Source: Calcarisporiella thermophila CBS 279.70
Taxonomy: Eukaryota; Calcarisporiellomycota
Assembly: GCF_041956535.1 (NCBI RefSeq)
Contig: NW_027192205.1
Location: 532,877 to 596,876 of the forward strand
Length of the DNA: 64,000 nucleotides
Reading direction: 5' to 3'
Shown piece after piece: positions 46,401 through 57,319 of this stretch; within the stretch, counting starts at the first letter, position 1; every line of letters starts with the position of its first letter. Under the pieces are notes generated by a model that was given only the letters and a program-made list of their open reading frames with translations, searched no databases and was not told the DNA's origin. The position numbers and the translations under genes are program-made.

Positions 46401-48151
46401 GAATAAAAACCGTGCGACGTTGGGCCACCTCGCTCAATGAGTTCTGTTTCATAACTGGTTTAGGAGTTACCGAGTTATCTTTTGGTGGCAGAGGGGGAGT
46501 TGGCAGAGATGAAGCTCTGGTTAAGGTGCTAATGCTATTGGGAGTTGGAGCGATAGTTTGTCTTGAGGTTTGAACAGGTACTCTTCTCACGGGTCCGCTC
46601 TTTGTCACTGGAGGAGGAGCTTCTCCGTTACGTTCTTGTGCATCATTATTGCGAGATGCACTAGGTGTTATATCTGCAGAGTTCGATTGAACTGCGGGGA
46701 GCGAAGTACCATCAATAAGTATGTCGGGAGGATAGCGAATTTTTGACGTATCGAGCAAGTGGATTAGTTTATTTGACTCCGAGTTGGGTTGAGAGAGTTC
46801 GCCTCCCATGACCAGAACTCGCTCATTTATGACCGTTAATGTGTGGAAAGCGCGCGGAGATGGCGATAAACCCATGTTTCGAAACATGAACCATCGGCGA
46901 CCTAGAGTCACCAGAAAGTTAGCACCTGAATACAATCGACAATTCCCGTAACAGCGGTTATACTTTTAATTCGAAAAGCGCATAGGTCTCCCAACTCCAA
47001 CCCTCCCTCCCCCATTCCTCCGAATATATATAGAACGTCGTTGACTATTGCGGCTGAAGATCCAAATCGAGGGGAAGGGACGTAGCCCGTGACAATAATT
47101 TCCTGCCATTTGCCTTGTCTTATGTCAAATGCCCAGATATCATTGAAGAGAATCTTTCCGTCAGTTCCACCAAATCTATTAATAATATATTGTTATATTG
47201 TAAAACGAAATTCATTGATGGATATAATTATTATAGTTACATATATAATATTCCTTCGCTTGCACAAGCTCCATGGTAATATCTTGGAGGTGGCGCATCT
47301 TTGGATTCATGCACATGCCAATTGTACGTGGATACTTCCGCTATGAACAAAGAGACAGTATTAATCTCGGAAGGATGGATGAACTCCGTATTGGATGTTA
47401 CCCGACGGCATCTCGAAGGTAATCAGTTCATTTGTACTTTGATCGTTGACAAGCCCTCCAAACACGTACATTCTTTGGCCGATTGCCGTTGCAGTGTGGC
47501 CCAGTCGAGCCTTGGGTTTGTAGCCTTGAATGGAGGGTATCTTCCATTGAAGCGTTCCTACGAAGTCAATAGGTTCACTAGAGGGGAGCTAAAGCATTAC
47601 TAAAATATAAAGGTACTTGTGTCAAGAATGTAAATATTCTCGTCTGCACCGAGCACATTGGTTTTCCCGCCGAACACTAGACAGAGATTGTGAGATAAAG
47701 CTTTAACACCTCCTGTCAGAATCCGATGCGATGGGCCAACTCACCTAATATATAATCTCCAAGTTTCACCATCGCGTGATTCCCTCGTGGATTCGGGGCG
47801 TCACCCGAAGTACTTAATGCAGTGCAACTCAATGAATCTAAATTGAAGTTAAATTACATTATTTCGTCTATCCCACAAATATATGCATCCATACACACCA
47901 ATGTCCACGACGCAAAGCTCCCCGGCCGCCTTCCCCTTCACAAATCCTCCCAGGGTGTATAATCTACCATCGTTCGTGACGGAAGGTGCGACAGCGTGAG
48001 CTGAGCAGGCGAGGGCGGGGGAGGTTAATTGGATGCTTGTCCAAGGGTATGGGGCTCTGGAGGGTGTTACTGAAGATATAGTTGTGGGGGTAGTAGAAGA
48101 GTGTAAATGTAGAGAGTTTTGTCTGGTGAATTTAGAAAATAGGCGAGTCAT
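43414..48151 (-). CDS. Kelch-repeat coiled-coil protein, Tea1/Kel1-like
   Basis: Polarity-marker type protein. Eight exons: 48151-47899, 47837-47745, 47676-47617, 47557-47402, 47340-47241, 47175-46964, 46901-46058, 45985-43414; 1429 aa, phases consistent. The first 330 residues hold about six kelch repeats with paired Gly and spaced Tyr/Trp (LYTLGGFVKG, YILVFGGKTN, RMYVFGGLVN, LYIFGGTDGK, LYIFGGMGEG, VLVMGGELS), each preceded by the P-x-P-R..H motif. Residues about 330-560 are Pro/Ser-rich and disordered. From about 575 the protein is coiled coil, Glu/Leu/Lys-rich, to about 1250, followed by an acidic tail. In S. pombe Tea1 rides microtubule plus ends and marks cell tips; Kel1 in budding yeast acts in fusion and mitotic exit. 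Intron 3 is 59 nt and contains two earlier, out-of-phase AG sites; only the last AG restores the LDTRTLQW strand of the kelch blade. Confidence 0.9.
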
Positions 48152-48645
48152 AGTGATATTTTTTTACTTTACAAGTACAGAGGGGTTCAAATGAATGCAA
48201 AATGAGGATACTCAAAACAAATCAATGTAATGCCATTTGGGAATGTAGAAAAACGAAATGAGAATGAAGATGTAAGAATTGCTAGGATACAGAAGAAGGA
48301 GGCAGCCGTTTATTTGTTCTCAAATTTCTTTTGCTCTCCCCCATCCCCCCTCCCTCCACCCATATTCCACTTAAGGGAAAGTGGTCAATTATCAGTGCTC
48401 AGTGAGGTGAGGTAAAATTAAAAGCAGTGGGCAACCCTGGAACAATCTATTTCGATTAGAATCGAGACAAGCCCCTCACACTATAGGGTTGAGCAAGGAC
48501 GATGGGTGCAAAAGTGGATCCAAATTATATAGGCCGCATTACTAATTTAAACTTCTGTCAAAACAGGTAATTAATCTAAATGCAGTCACGAGCTGGTAAA
48601 CAGAGAAGTTTGGCCACCGAAATTTTTCTTATCTAACCCTTCTCC
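48152..48645. other. Divergent promoter region, kelch gene / Rsm22
   Basis: 494 bases between two divergent start codons; probably both promoters. C-rich and T-rich runs near 48335-48360. No gene. Confidence 0.45.
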
Positions 48646-50598
48646 ATGATAATGTTAGCATTACGTCGAGTTATCACCCCTTCCTCACGGTGTCTCACAC
48701 GATGCCATTCTTCTATGCAAAATTCTTCAACACTAGGCACTGTAAATTCTAAAAAGCCGGCTTTCTGGCCCGCAACAGCCGCAGAAGAAACTGTTAACAA
48801 CAATCAGGAGAGCAGCCAGAGAGAATCAGAAGAATTCATTTTTGGAAAGAAAAGAATCGGCACCGTGTCACTACCAAGACCACTTACTATTGGGATCCGA
48901 AATTTACTACAAGGTATAAATAAAACTCGAATTAAATTGTTAAGATTTAATTAATATATTCCTCCCAGGGCATGATAAACCTTTGATCAGAACCGATGCA
49001 CTTAGAATCTATCAATCATTACGATCCACTGCCAAGCCCGTCACTGAAGATGAACTTAAAAGTAATGCCTGATGATTCAAACTGGATGAGTTCATGCTAG
49101 ATTTTTTAATTTATTTTAGAATTCGATATAAAACCTTCCACCTCCGATCCCCATACTCTTACCTATGGTCTTCGCGAATCCCTCGCATACATTGCGGGAA
49201 GTATGCCTATCACATACGGAGCATTGTTCAATGTTATTGCCGAACTACAGACTCGAATCCCAAAATTTTGTCCACAATCAGTGCTGGATTTTGGAACAGG
49301 ACCAGGAACTGCCATCTGGGCGGCAACAGAAGTATATGGTGATACTCTGCAAAAATTTGTAGGCGTAGATAAGTCAGAAGACATGCTAAGAATTGCCGAA
49401 ACATTGATCACATGTAGGGGAGAAATTATTAGGCGGGATATTTTCTAGTACTAACGTTATATTTACGTTAAAATCTAGCCCATCCAAACCCTCAAAAAAT
49501 CGAATTTCAACAATACCTACCCTATAATCTTAAAGTAAACCGTACCTTGAATTCGTATTTCACTTCATTTTTACTCATTCTTGAGCTGCGTCTTTAAATA
49601 GGAAAAACATGATCTAGTAATCAGTTCTTTCACGTTGGGTGAAATTCCTACCACTTCTGCTCAGAATTCAACGCTCGATGCTCTATGGAACTTAACGGGC
49701 GATGTCTTGGTAAAAACGAATAAACATATAATCTATGTCGTTATTTTCATTATTATTTTATATTTTCTTTAGATTCTAATTGATCGAGGAACTCCCGCAG
49801 GCTTTAACAAGATTGTTACGGCGCGGGATTACATACTAAGAAAAGCAGAAAAGGCAAACGCATTTGAAGAAAAAGAAGACGAAAACACTGAAGTATCAGA
49901 TGCTCATGTCATTGCTCCGGTATGGATTTATTACACATTGAATCCTACCGGACACTACTAACACCGACACAAACTAAAATAGTGCCCACACGATAGGCCG
50001 TGTCCAATGATGAATTCGAAGGAATGGTGCCACTTTTCGCAAAAGGTGCAGCGGCCAGATTTTACGGTACGCCAATATATTTTTTATCCTTCCAGTTATT
50101 AGGATCCTAATTGAATGTCCACGAGCAGATGCGAACAAAACACTCCAAGATCAATTTTGAAGACGCCAAATATTCGTATGTTATTTTACGGAGAGGTACA
50201 AGGCCACAACCGAATGCATTATCAGGTATATATCTTTTTCCCCTTCTCATATCTTAACAAATATCTCATGAACTGTAACGGATTTTACAGATATGCAAAC
50301 TTCTTCTTACTCTTGGCCCCGCCTCGTATTCCCTCCCTTGAAGCGCAACAAGCACGTGGTGATGGATACCTGTTCACAGTCAGGTAATATCGAGCGCATG
50401 GTTATCCCAAAATCGCAGGGAAAAACACAATATCGTGATGCAAGAAAGAGCCACTGGGGCGACTTATTCCCTTGGACCCCCAAAAAAGAACCTACCCTTC
50501 GAAATCTGAAGATGGTAAATTCTACATCTTCGTCGGAAAAGAGGCAGGGAAAGGAGGAGAGAAATATAAATCGTGATATTAACGTAGAAGACCTTTAA
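48646..50598 (+). CDS. RSM22: Mitochondrial ribosome assembly methyltransferase-like Rsm22/METTL17
   Basis: Nine exons: 48646-48913, 48969-49061, 49120-49413, 49479-49534, 49602-49709, 49773-49919, 49983-50066, 50129-50225, 50291-50598; 484 aa. Associates with the mitochondrial small ribosomal subunit during assembly. Residues 1-25 are a basic presequence. RIGTVSLPRPL opens the conserved domain. The SAM-binding motif VLDFGTGPGTAIWAA is near residue 174, followed by GVDKSEDML and DVLILIDRGTP. The Cys cluster CPHDRPCPM...EWCHF (C323, C329, C338) matches the iron-sulfur site of the family; a fourth Cys lies in VVMDTCS. MVIPKSQGKTQYRDARKSHWGDLFP is the usual C-terminal block (given here as pattern: SQGK, YRDARKS, WGDLFP). 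The last 40 residues are charged and variable. Confidence 0.93.
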
Positions 50599-50975
50599 TA
50601 GGCTCTACAGTAATATAGAGTATATATATTATTTATTGCTGTTTTTTAATCCCCGACATCATTCTAATTTCGTAAGTGCAAATAAAATAACAGGCCATCC
50701 CAACAGCGTTCAAAGAGAAAATAAACAATATGCGAAGATAATTCAAGGAAGAAAGAAAGAAAGAAAATAACAGAAAGGGAAAAGGTTGACTTATATGAAT
50801 TTCGATACGTTCGAGATACTAAATTGTTGCGAGTAACGATTTTGAAGGTGGGACACAGTCAGAACATAATAGAAGCGGTAAAAAGAAAAAGAATTAATAA
50901 CAAGAGCCTTAGAGAAGCCTTGAAAGACTTTGCAAATAAAAGCACAGCAGAAAGATAAAAAACGGAAAAGGAAAT
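50599..50975. other. Convergent intergenic region
   Basis: 377 bases between the Rsm22 and AP-1 sigma stop codons. Holds four GAAA units at 50751-50766 and AT-rich 3' flanks; no gene supported. Confidence 0.5.
50751..50766 (+). repeat. (GAAA)4 microsatellite
   Basis: Four exact tandem GAAA units in the 3' flank between Rsm22 and AP-1 sigma. Confidence 0.6.
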
Positions 50976-51637
50976 TTACTTTAGAGCATCTCCGACCCAT
51001 CCTCGCTCTGCATTCTCAGCGTCTTCGGTCGAATCCTGCTGACTTATCACGCGCAATACAGATTTCTTACTTGACTCTTGCATTTCGCCAGCGATGAGAA
51101 GTTCATCAAGGATGAAATAGGCCTATTCATCGAAATATTAATCTTCGCCAATAATTTCTGGTGGATTGCACGAAAAAGGGGATACCTTTTGGAAATTAAA
51201 AATCAAATCCAACTCACACACGTTTCCAAAATAGCGATCTAGAATCTCTACGTAACGATGAACAATCTCCAAGGTAATAAGCTCATTATCCCCTTGATTG
51301 ATGGAACAAACAAAAAAGAGGCTCGCGTATCTACGGTAAACCACTTTGGTATCTAATGCACGAAATATAATTGTCACGAATTAACCCCATAAATCAAAAG
51401 TAAGGTCCTACCTTTGTATTCCAAAAAGTTGCACATCTTTGTTCGTCGCGCTAAGACGAGCTGTGTCACCTCTTTGACGATCTTTGACTTTTCTTTGTTG
51501 GGTAGCGTTTGAAACCATTTAGCAAGACGAACTTTGCCTTGTCGACTAACTAGGAATATATAATTTATCTAGATTCAATGTAGAAATTTAGAGCAGATGA
51601 AATAATTAACATTCTATATATTTGCACTCACGCCCAT
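50976..51637 (-). CDS. APS1: AP-1 clathrin adaptor sigma subunit
   Basis: Small chain of the AP-1 adaptor, which forms clathrin coats at the trans-Golgi and endosomes. Four exons: 51637-51632, 51568-51412, 51352-51186, 51122-50976; 158 aa, standard for sigma chains. The first coding exon is only ATG GGC, joined to ATAAATTATATATTC to give [20 protein letters not shown], the normal sigma-1 start. The longin fold continues with [42 protein letters not shown] and [27 protein letters not shown] near residue 110-127 is the sigma-1 signature and separates it from sigma-2 (AP-2). The start is inferred from the short exon, because no longer frame gives the conserved N-terminus; donor GTGAGT and the following TAG acceptor support it. 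Confidence 0.93.
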
Positions 51638-52498
51638 GATGCTCAGCGCAGATTTTGTGACAATCCTCAACTAGATCATCTGAGAAATAACTAATAGCTA
51701 ATTCTTTTTTTGCTGTGGCTTAGCATAGGAAATTTCTTTTACCCAGCCCATCTATACAGTCTTTTGGGTATAGATTACGAAGTATGAAAGGCTATACAAT
51801 ATCAACATCCCAATATCATTGATATTCAAATTTGACTCTTTTATTTTGCCTATTCTTCAAAGTGGTAAAGCTTATGGTGAATTTTCAAACACAAATATCG
51901 AAAGTTAATTTGGCAGCTCTGATATATCGTACTCGATTTCATAATTATAAAAAATCAATTGCCAAAACTCTAAAATTCTTTCAATAGATACAATTAGGAC
52001 CGAGTGCAATATTCTCATTATGAATTCGTGGTAATATTAAAAATAGTAAAGATATTTTTTCGTCCTAAAAGTAGTTGAAATGTGACTCATATATTTATAT
52101 AATGCGCTTTATTGTGCTTCGCATTAGATAAGATACAAACTGGACAGTCGCATATCTTACTATTGCCAGATAACCAAGGTTAATTTCATCTCAAGATTTT
52201 TTTAAATAACCATCTTAATCCTCATCAAAAATATGAATGATAAAAGAAGAAAGATATATCCTTTTCTTTAACAGACTTGATTCATTTATAATAGATATGC
52301 TTAGCTTTTATTTGCCTACATATAAAAACTGGATTCTGCTGTCATTTCGTGAAGCGCTTAGAACTCAAAATGATCACGGGGGTTAATTGAATATTTTACG
52401 TCATATCATCTGTCATAATCACTCATGCTAGCGTCGAAAGTTCAGTTTAAATTAATTAAAAATTTCCCCACACTTTTATCTCGCTTGTGTATAAGCAA
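51638..52498. other. Divergent AT-rich intergenic region
   Basis: 860 bases between the AP-1 sigma and reductase start codons, among the most AT-rich parts of the window. No gene, RNA or repeat recognised; both promoters must lie here. Confidence 0.45.
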
Positions 52499-53669
52499 AT
52501 GGCCCCTAACATTCTTGTTGGTAATTTCTGGCATTATTCGGATAATTTAAACTTCCCCCCCCTAAATTTCTCTTTTAACAGTTGGAGCTGGAGCTATTGG
52601 TGCCGTGTATGGCTGGAGATTGTCCAGAATTGCCAATGTTGCCGTCGTTTGTCGCTCTAATTACGAAAAAGTTTGTCGTGAAGGATTCAGAATCCGATCC
52701 GCTAAATGGGGAGATGATACTTGGCATCCCACCCAAGGCACTATAATTGGATAATGTTCCTCCTCAAGGATGGCCCAATTCAACTTTGTTCGATTTTTTT
52801 TATTATAGTGACTAGGTCAGTGCATGAGGCGGCTCAAAAATTCAAGTACGACTATTGTTTTGTTTCTCTTAAAAACACCCCGGACATTGTCAACATCTGC
52901 GACATAATTGAGCCAGCTATTACTCCGTCGCTTACCTCCATAATATTAGCGCAGAATGGAATCAATATAGTGGAGCCTGTTGCTAAGCGTTTCCCGCAGA
53001 ACTCCATTGCTTCAGCCGCGCTCTATATAGGTGCTAGTCAGCTGGAGAGTGGTGAGGTGGTACAATATGGGAACGAGCTAATGAAAATCGGACTATTCCC
53101 TCGGAAAGGAGCAGATGAAAAAGTTGGACGAGATCAATTTGAGAGGTTTGTTGGTATGCTGAATAAATGTGGCTCGACTACGGAAGCAGTCGACAATATG
53201 CCGTGGATTCGTTGGCACAAGAATATGTGGTAAATTTGTATTGACATGTTTCTTCTCAGGGTCTCTTCTTTATGATTTTGCAAACTTCCATCTTAGGAAT
53301 GCTGCGTTTTCCTCAATTCAAGTCCTCACTGGAGCTCCTGTTGGCGCCATTCTCGAGTCACCCAGCTTGGTGGGGCTTGTGACGAATATCATGAACGAGC
53401 TGATAGACATTGGAGAAGCAATAGGCTTTGAAATTCCTGCTGATACGGTCGACAAATATTTGGAACTAACACGTGTCACCACCAAGTACGACTATAAATC
53501 ATCCATGTACCTGGATCATCTTCAAGGAAAGCCTCTCGAGGTAGAGGTTATTCTTGGAAACCCTCTAAGAATGGCCAAGGCCCGTGGACTCAATGCCCCT
53601 CATCTAGAAAGCTTATACTCTCTGGTGAAGACCGTTCATGAGTCACACGTGAAAAAACAAAAGTTGTAA
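52499..53669 (+). CDS. PAN5: 2-dehydropantoate 2-reductase-like (ketopantoate reductase)
   Basis: NADPH-dependent reductase; ketopantoate reductases make pantoate for coenzyme A. Exons 52499-52520, 52582-52737, 52809-53229, 53297-53669; 323 aa. The Rossmann motif GAGAIGAVYGW at about residues 9-19 spans the first splice junction. ILAQNGINIVEP, with Asn of the active site, and WNAAFSSIQVLTGAPVGAI and LEVEVILGNPLR of the C-terminal helical domain are typical of the family. The catalytic Lys is probably K in the block WIRWHKNMWNAAF. Intron 2 starts with GC, not GT: after CAAG the sequence is GCACTA and the intron ends in TTATTATAG; no GT donor gives an open frame. Fungal genomes hold several paralogues, so the substrate is not certain. 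Confidence 0.88.
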
Positions 53670-53953
53670 AAATAGAGGATAGAAACATTGTAGTGGTCAA
53701 GCTCGACTTAGATGATGGCATTTTAGACGATGGTATTTAAAGTGAAGAACTCAATTCATATTTTGGCATGTAAAGCGAAGAATAAAGAAGCATATCTATA
53801 GTTTGTTACCCTGCATTACTATCTTGCTATTTTTTTTTATAGCAACCTTCACATCACCATGCTAATATTTCTGAATAGAATAATTTCAAAGTGGTAGAGT
53901 CGAAAAGAGGTGGAAAAAATAAAATACAAAATAAACCAAAGGTTAATATTCAA

Positions 53954-54751
53954 TCACTCATTTTTCTTTTGAACTCCTAAATCTATCACCGCATATAAAG
54001 CATGTCCCGACATACATCCCAACAAGGTTCCTACAACAGCTGGGATGGGCCAAGCTTGCCATGGACGATCCCAGTCTAAAGGCAGAGTAATCGCACTTAA
54101 CCAAGCGCCAATGCAAGCTCCAAGTCCAGAATAGAGAACAGCAGATTCAACAGAGGTTTTAGCTTTAAAATCGATAAACACGCGAAACCAAGCGTTGACA
54201 TTGGTTCGCAATACCAGAAAGGCGGGGAGAACGGTTTGACTTGAAAGATATAACGAAAAGAGCCAAGTTTCTAAAATTTGGCTTAAAAAAATTAACCACA
54301 CATTAGTAACAGGCCATCTGAATATTAATAGTTTGAATGAAAAATACTTGAAAACTGGCGCTCCAAAGAGAATTGTCACTACATGAATTATAACGGCTCC
54401 TACAATTGTTGCCAGAGTGGCATATCCAAGCATCTAAGATTATAATTGTACAAAATTAACATTAATACAATTATAAAAAATTTTAATAATAATCTACTCA
54501 TTACTCACTAATTCTCTTCCTTTTACTTGCACACCGATCAGCATCTCTCCTAAAATTGCTGTACCAACTAATAAATATAAACGAGAAATCATCGTGTCTT
54601 TAGAGAGAAGTGACATATTTGGAATGGGTGAAAGAAGAGCGATCGTATTGAGCAAGAGATGAATCCGCTCGGTTGTGAGGGATGAGAGTGGTGGAAGAAC
54701 CACATTGGAGTTGGAAGCGGATTTGGACCGCTTGTTAGCTAAACGCGTCAT
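53954..54751 (-). CDS. GPI11: PIG-F/Gpi11, GPI-anchor biosynthesis
   Basis: Two exons, 54751-54509 and 54433-53954; 240 aa. PIG-F stabilises PIG-O and PIG-G, which add ethanolamine phosphate to the GPI precursor in the ER. At least five hydrophobic segments are visible. The family signature is exact at the C-terminus: IGAWLSAITLPLDWDRPWQAWP (as parts: IGAWLSAITLPLDWDRPWQ, AWPIPAVVG), and the luminal VTILFGAPV block is near residue 100. The N-terminal 25 residues are basic and Ser-rich. Splicing at GTGAGT and TCTTAG restores one frame in phase 0. The second exon begins with ATG, so the exon alone looks like a shorter protein; the spliced form fits family length (about 220-250) better. Divergent from SURF1 with 373 bases between starts. 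Confidence 0.92.
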
Positions 54752-55124
54752 TTGTGATGATCACTCTGAAGATGAACTTGATATTTCGAGGTATTTCATA
54801 TATAGGCAGTCACAAGTACTTTTTGCATTTGTTTCTTCACTGACTATCGCAAAGTCACACTATAACCTCGCCAGCACTCAAATTATATATGTAAAAATGA
54901 ATTTTTATGTATATATATTGCGGGCTGTTATGTATAGAAAAGGACTATTGATACCAATTTTTCAAATTTAATAATATTATATCGAGAGTTAAATAGTTTA
55001 GTAAATGATTCATATTTTAATATAAGCACCACAGCTTCAATTTAACCCTAAGCCATGACCGTCACAATTTAACTTCGTAAAGAAACTGCAAGCTTTTTAG
55101 ACTCTATTAATAATTTAGATCAAG
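54752..55124. promoter_or_regulatory. Bidirectional promoter, PIG-F / SURF1
   Basis: 373 bases between two divergent start codons; AT-rich. A plus-strand open frame (54675-54971) overlaps PIG-F exon 1 and is not a gene. Called from geometry. Confidence 0.45.
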
Positions 55125-56086
55125 ATGTTCTTCCCTTTACGGCCCACTCTTTTTTACACTGCAAGGCATAGCACCGTAGAATTACGTTATTCATGTCTCA
55201 CCTCATACCCTCGCGCCAGTGTTGTTTTATTCCCACGAATTAACCGCCCATTTTCGAGTGCCTCTAAGAGTATCTTTACTCGTGACCAAAAACCCTCTCC
55301 ACTTAAGACTGCACTCATCGCAGCTGTACCGCTCGTCTTTTTCGGGCTGGGTACATGGCAGATATCACGCCTGCGATGGAAAGTCAATTTGATTTCAGAA
55401 CTAGAATCTCGTATTGCACAAGATGCGGTTCTCCTCCCTAGACGCATAACAGAAGATTCACTAGATGATTTTGAGTACCGGCGGGTTATAGCCAAGGGGA
55501 AATTTCGCCATGACCAGGAAATGCTACTTGGTCCACGCACACGGGGAGATGGAGTGCCGGGATACTTCGTTGTTACGCCTTTTGAGCGCGAAAATGGTAC
55601 AAAGATCCTGGTCAAGCGGGGCTGGATCGCAAAGGAAAAGCGCGAATCTAATGCCAGGCTCGAAGACGACGAAGTAATTATTGAGGGACTTTTGCGCAAA
55701 TCAGAAAAGGTGATTTTTCTTCTTTCTTCTACCTCTACCATCCCTGCATAGATCTCGCGCTAACCTCCATACTATATTTACAGAAAAATTCATTTATGCC
55801 TGAGAATCATCCAGAAAAGGATGAGTGGTACTATGCTGATCTACAGGCCATGGCCGAAAAAACTGGCTCACAAGCGGTTATGCTAGAGCAAATATCCGAA
55901 ATCAGCCCCAGTCTAATTCCCAAACTGGTAGAGGAAGGTAGACCTGTGGGAAGGCCTCCAACGGTAGAGTTACGGAATACACATTTGCAATATGCGATTA
56001 CCTGGTACTCCCTGTGCGCAGCAACCTCGACCATGCTGTATTTCCTCTTGCGAAAACCGACACGATCGCAAATTCGAAAATACTAA
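55125..56086 (+). CDS. SHY1: SURF1/Shy1, cytochrome c oxidase assembly factor
   Basis: Exons 55125-55709 and 55784-56086; 295 aa. Inner-membrane factor for maturation of cytochrome oxidase subunit 1. The N-terminal 50 residues are basic and Ser-rich (mitochondrial presequence). A first membrane helix at about 62-80 contains PLVFFGLGTWQISRL, the SURF1 signature G-x-W-Q-x-x-R. The intermembrane domain has DFEYRRVIAKGKF, GYFVVTPF and KILVKRGWI. The second membrane helix lies near the C-terminus (LQYAITWYSLCAATSTMLYF, with the usual NxHLxYAxTWYxLA pattern). Splicing is phase 0 (AAG|GTGATT, TTTACAG|AAA). A confident orthologue. Confidence 0.95.
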
Positions 56087-56557
56087 CCAACTCATGTATA
56101 AATCGACTAATTCTAATATATTGATCTATTTATCGATGCAAAGTAAAACTGTGACAATTGTCTATGGAGGCTTGGTCCTTTTTCCATCTATTGTATTACC
56201 GAGACCCTAAAGTCATCAGAACCATGTTGCGTCCTTAGAAACGACTCGATTTTCCTCGATCTGCTCCTGGCGGAATCTATAAAGCAAAAAACCTTTTGTC
56301 ATTCAAAATTCCCAGATTCCCTAATAAGGCCACCTATTGAGACAGAAAATTCTAAATTCCCTAAAATGGCTATTTCTTATTGTATAAAAAATGTATAGTA
56401 GAATCTATTAAAGGCAATTTATTACTAGGCATATCCTCAGCATCAGGCCTGAAAACTGTTTATAACGAGCCGGGAGTCAGATAATTATACGAATTATTAG
56501 CAATCGTGCTAAAGTTTGACAGAGTTGAGATCGAATCTCCAAACTTTCATTCTGAAT
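56087..56557. other. Intergenic, promoter of first methyltransferase
   Basis: AT-rich 470-base spacer. TATAAC at 56461-56466, 97 bases before the start codon, may be a core promoter element. Confidence 0.4.
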
Positions 56558-57319
56558 ATGTCAAATAAATCATTTGAAGAGCTGGTTGCCGAGGCTGAAT
56601 CCGTCTCCGTCGATGGGTGGGACTTCTCTTGGCTCGACGGACGGGCAACAGAGGAACGCCCTTCTTGGGGATACGCACGGTCCATGGCTGAACGCATGGC
56701 TCGCGCCACCGCTGCTCTTGATATCCAGACTGGTGGTGGGGAAGTCCTTGCCAGCGTCCCAAAGTTCCCACCCCTCACAGTTGCTACGGAATCTTGGCCG
56801 CCGAATGTTGCAAAGGCGACCGCACTGCTGCATCCGCTGGGGGTTGCTGTCGTGGCCGACGAAGACGAGCCGCCGCTCCCGTTCGCCGACGACGCATTTG
56901 ATCTCGTGGTTAGCCGCCACCCAGTAACGACCTATTGGGGCGAGATTGCCCGCGTACTACGTCCAGGAGGGACGTACTTCTCGCAACAGGTAGGCCCTGC
57001 CAGTGTCTTCGAGATGGTGGAATACTTCCTGGGACCGCAGCCAGAGGCACGTAAAAAGCGAGATCCGGAGGTGGCGAGGGCAGAGGCCGAGGCTGCTGGT
57101 CTGGAAGTGATTGACCTGCGGCTTGAAACACTCCGGATGGAATTTCACGACATCGGGGCGGTCATCTATTTTTTGCGAAAGGTCATCTGGACGGTGCCGG
57201 GATTCACCGTTGACAAATACAGAGACAAACTCAAAGCTCTACATGATCAAATCCAAGCAGAGGGGCCATTTATCGCCCACTCAACGAGATTTCTTATAGA
57301 GGCGCGAAAGCGTACGTAA
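56558..57319 (+). CDS. Bacterial-type SAM-dependent methyltransferase, copy 1
   Basis: Intronless, 253 aa. Class I (Rossmann) methyltransferase: motif I is ALDIQTGGGE near residue 58, acidic loop and post-I WPPNV follow, motif II is PFADDAFDLVVSRHP near residue 110, motif III is ARVLRPGGTYFSQQVG near 130. The sequence pattern FEELVAEAE..SVDGWDFSWLDGRATEERP and the C-terminal FIAHSTRFLIEARK closely resemble bacterial (especially actinobacterial and Bacillus) stand-alone methyltransferases of unknown substrate; I know of no common fungal counterpart. GC content and codon use (GCC, CTC, GGG, CCG) are richer than the AT-rich flanks, and there are no introns, unlike most neighbours. The second copy starts 870 bases downstream and is about 80% identical by eye. 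The start at 56558 is the first ATG in frame. Substrate unknown; transfer from bacteria is inferred. Confidence 0.9.
   Translation: MSNKSFEELVAEAESVSVDGWDFSWLDGRATEERPSWGYARSMAERMARATAALDIQTGGGEVLASVPKFPPLTVATESWPPNVAKATALLHPLGVAVVADEDEPPLPFADDAFDLVVSRHPVTTYWGEIARVLRPGGTYFSQQVGPASVFEMVEYFLGPQPEARKKRDPEVARAEAEAAGLEVIDLRLETLRMEFHDIGAVIYFLRKVIWTVPGFTVDKYRDKLKALHDQIQAEGPFIAHSTRFLIEARKRT

Noticed and set aside
47559-47616. Apparent frameshift in the kelch gene
   Set aside because: The first two AG sites after the donor give stops, but the third AG (after acttcgtag) gives a 59-nt intron and restores LDTRTLQW in phase, so no frameshift is needed.
54675-54971. 98-codon plus-strand frame
   Set aside because: Lies antisense to PIG-F exon 1 and its upstream region; no features of its own.
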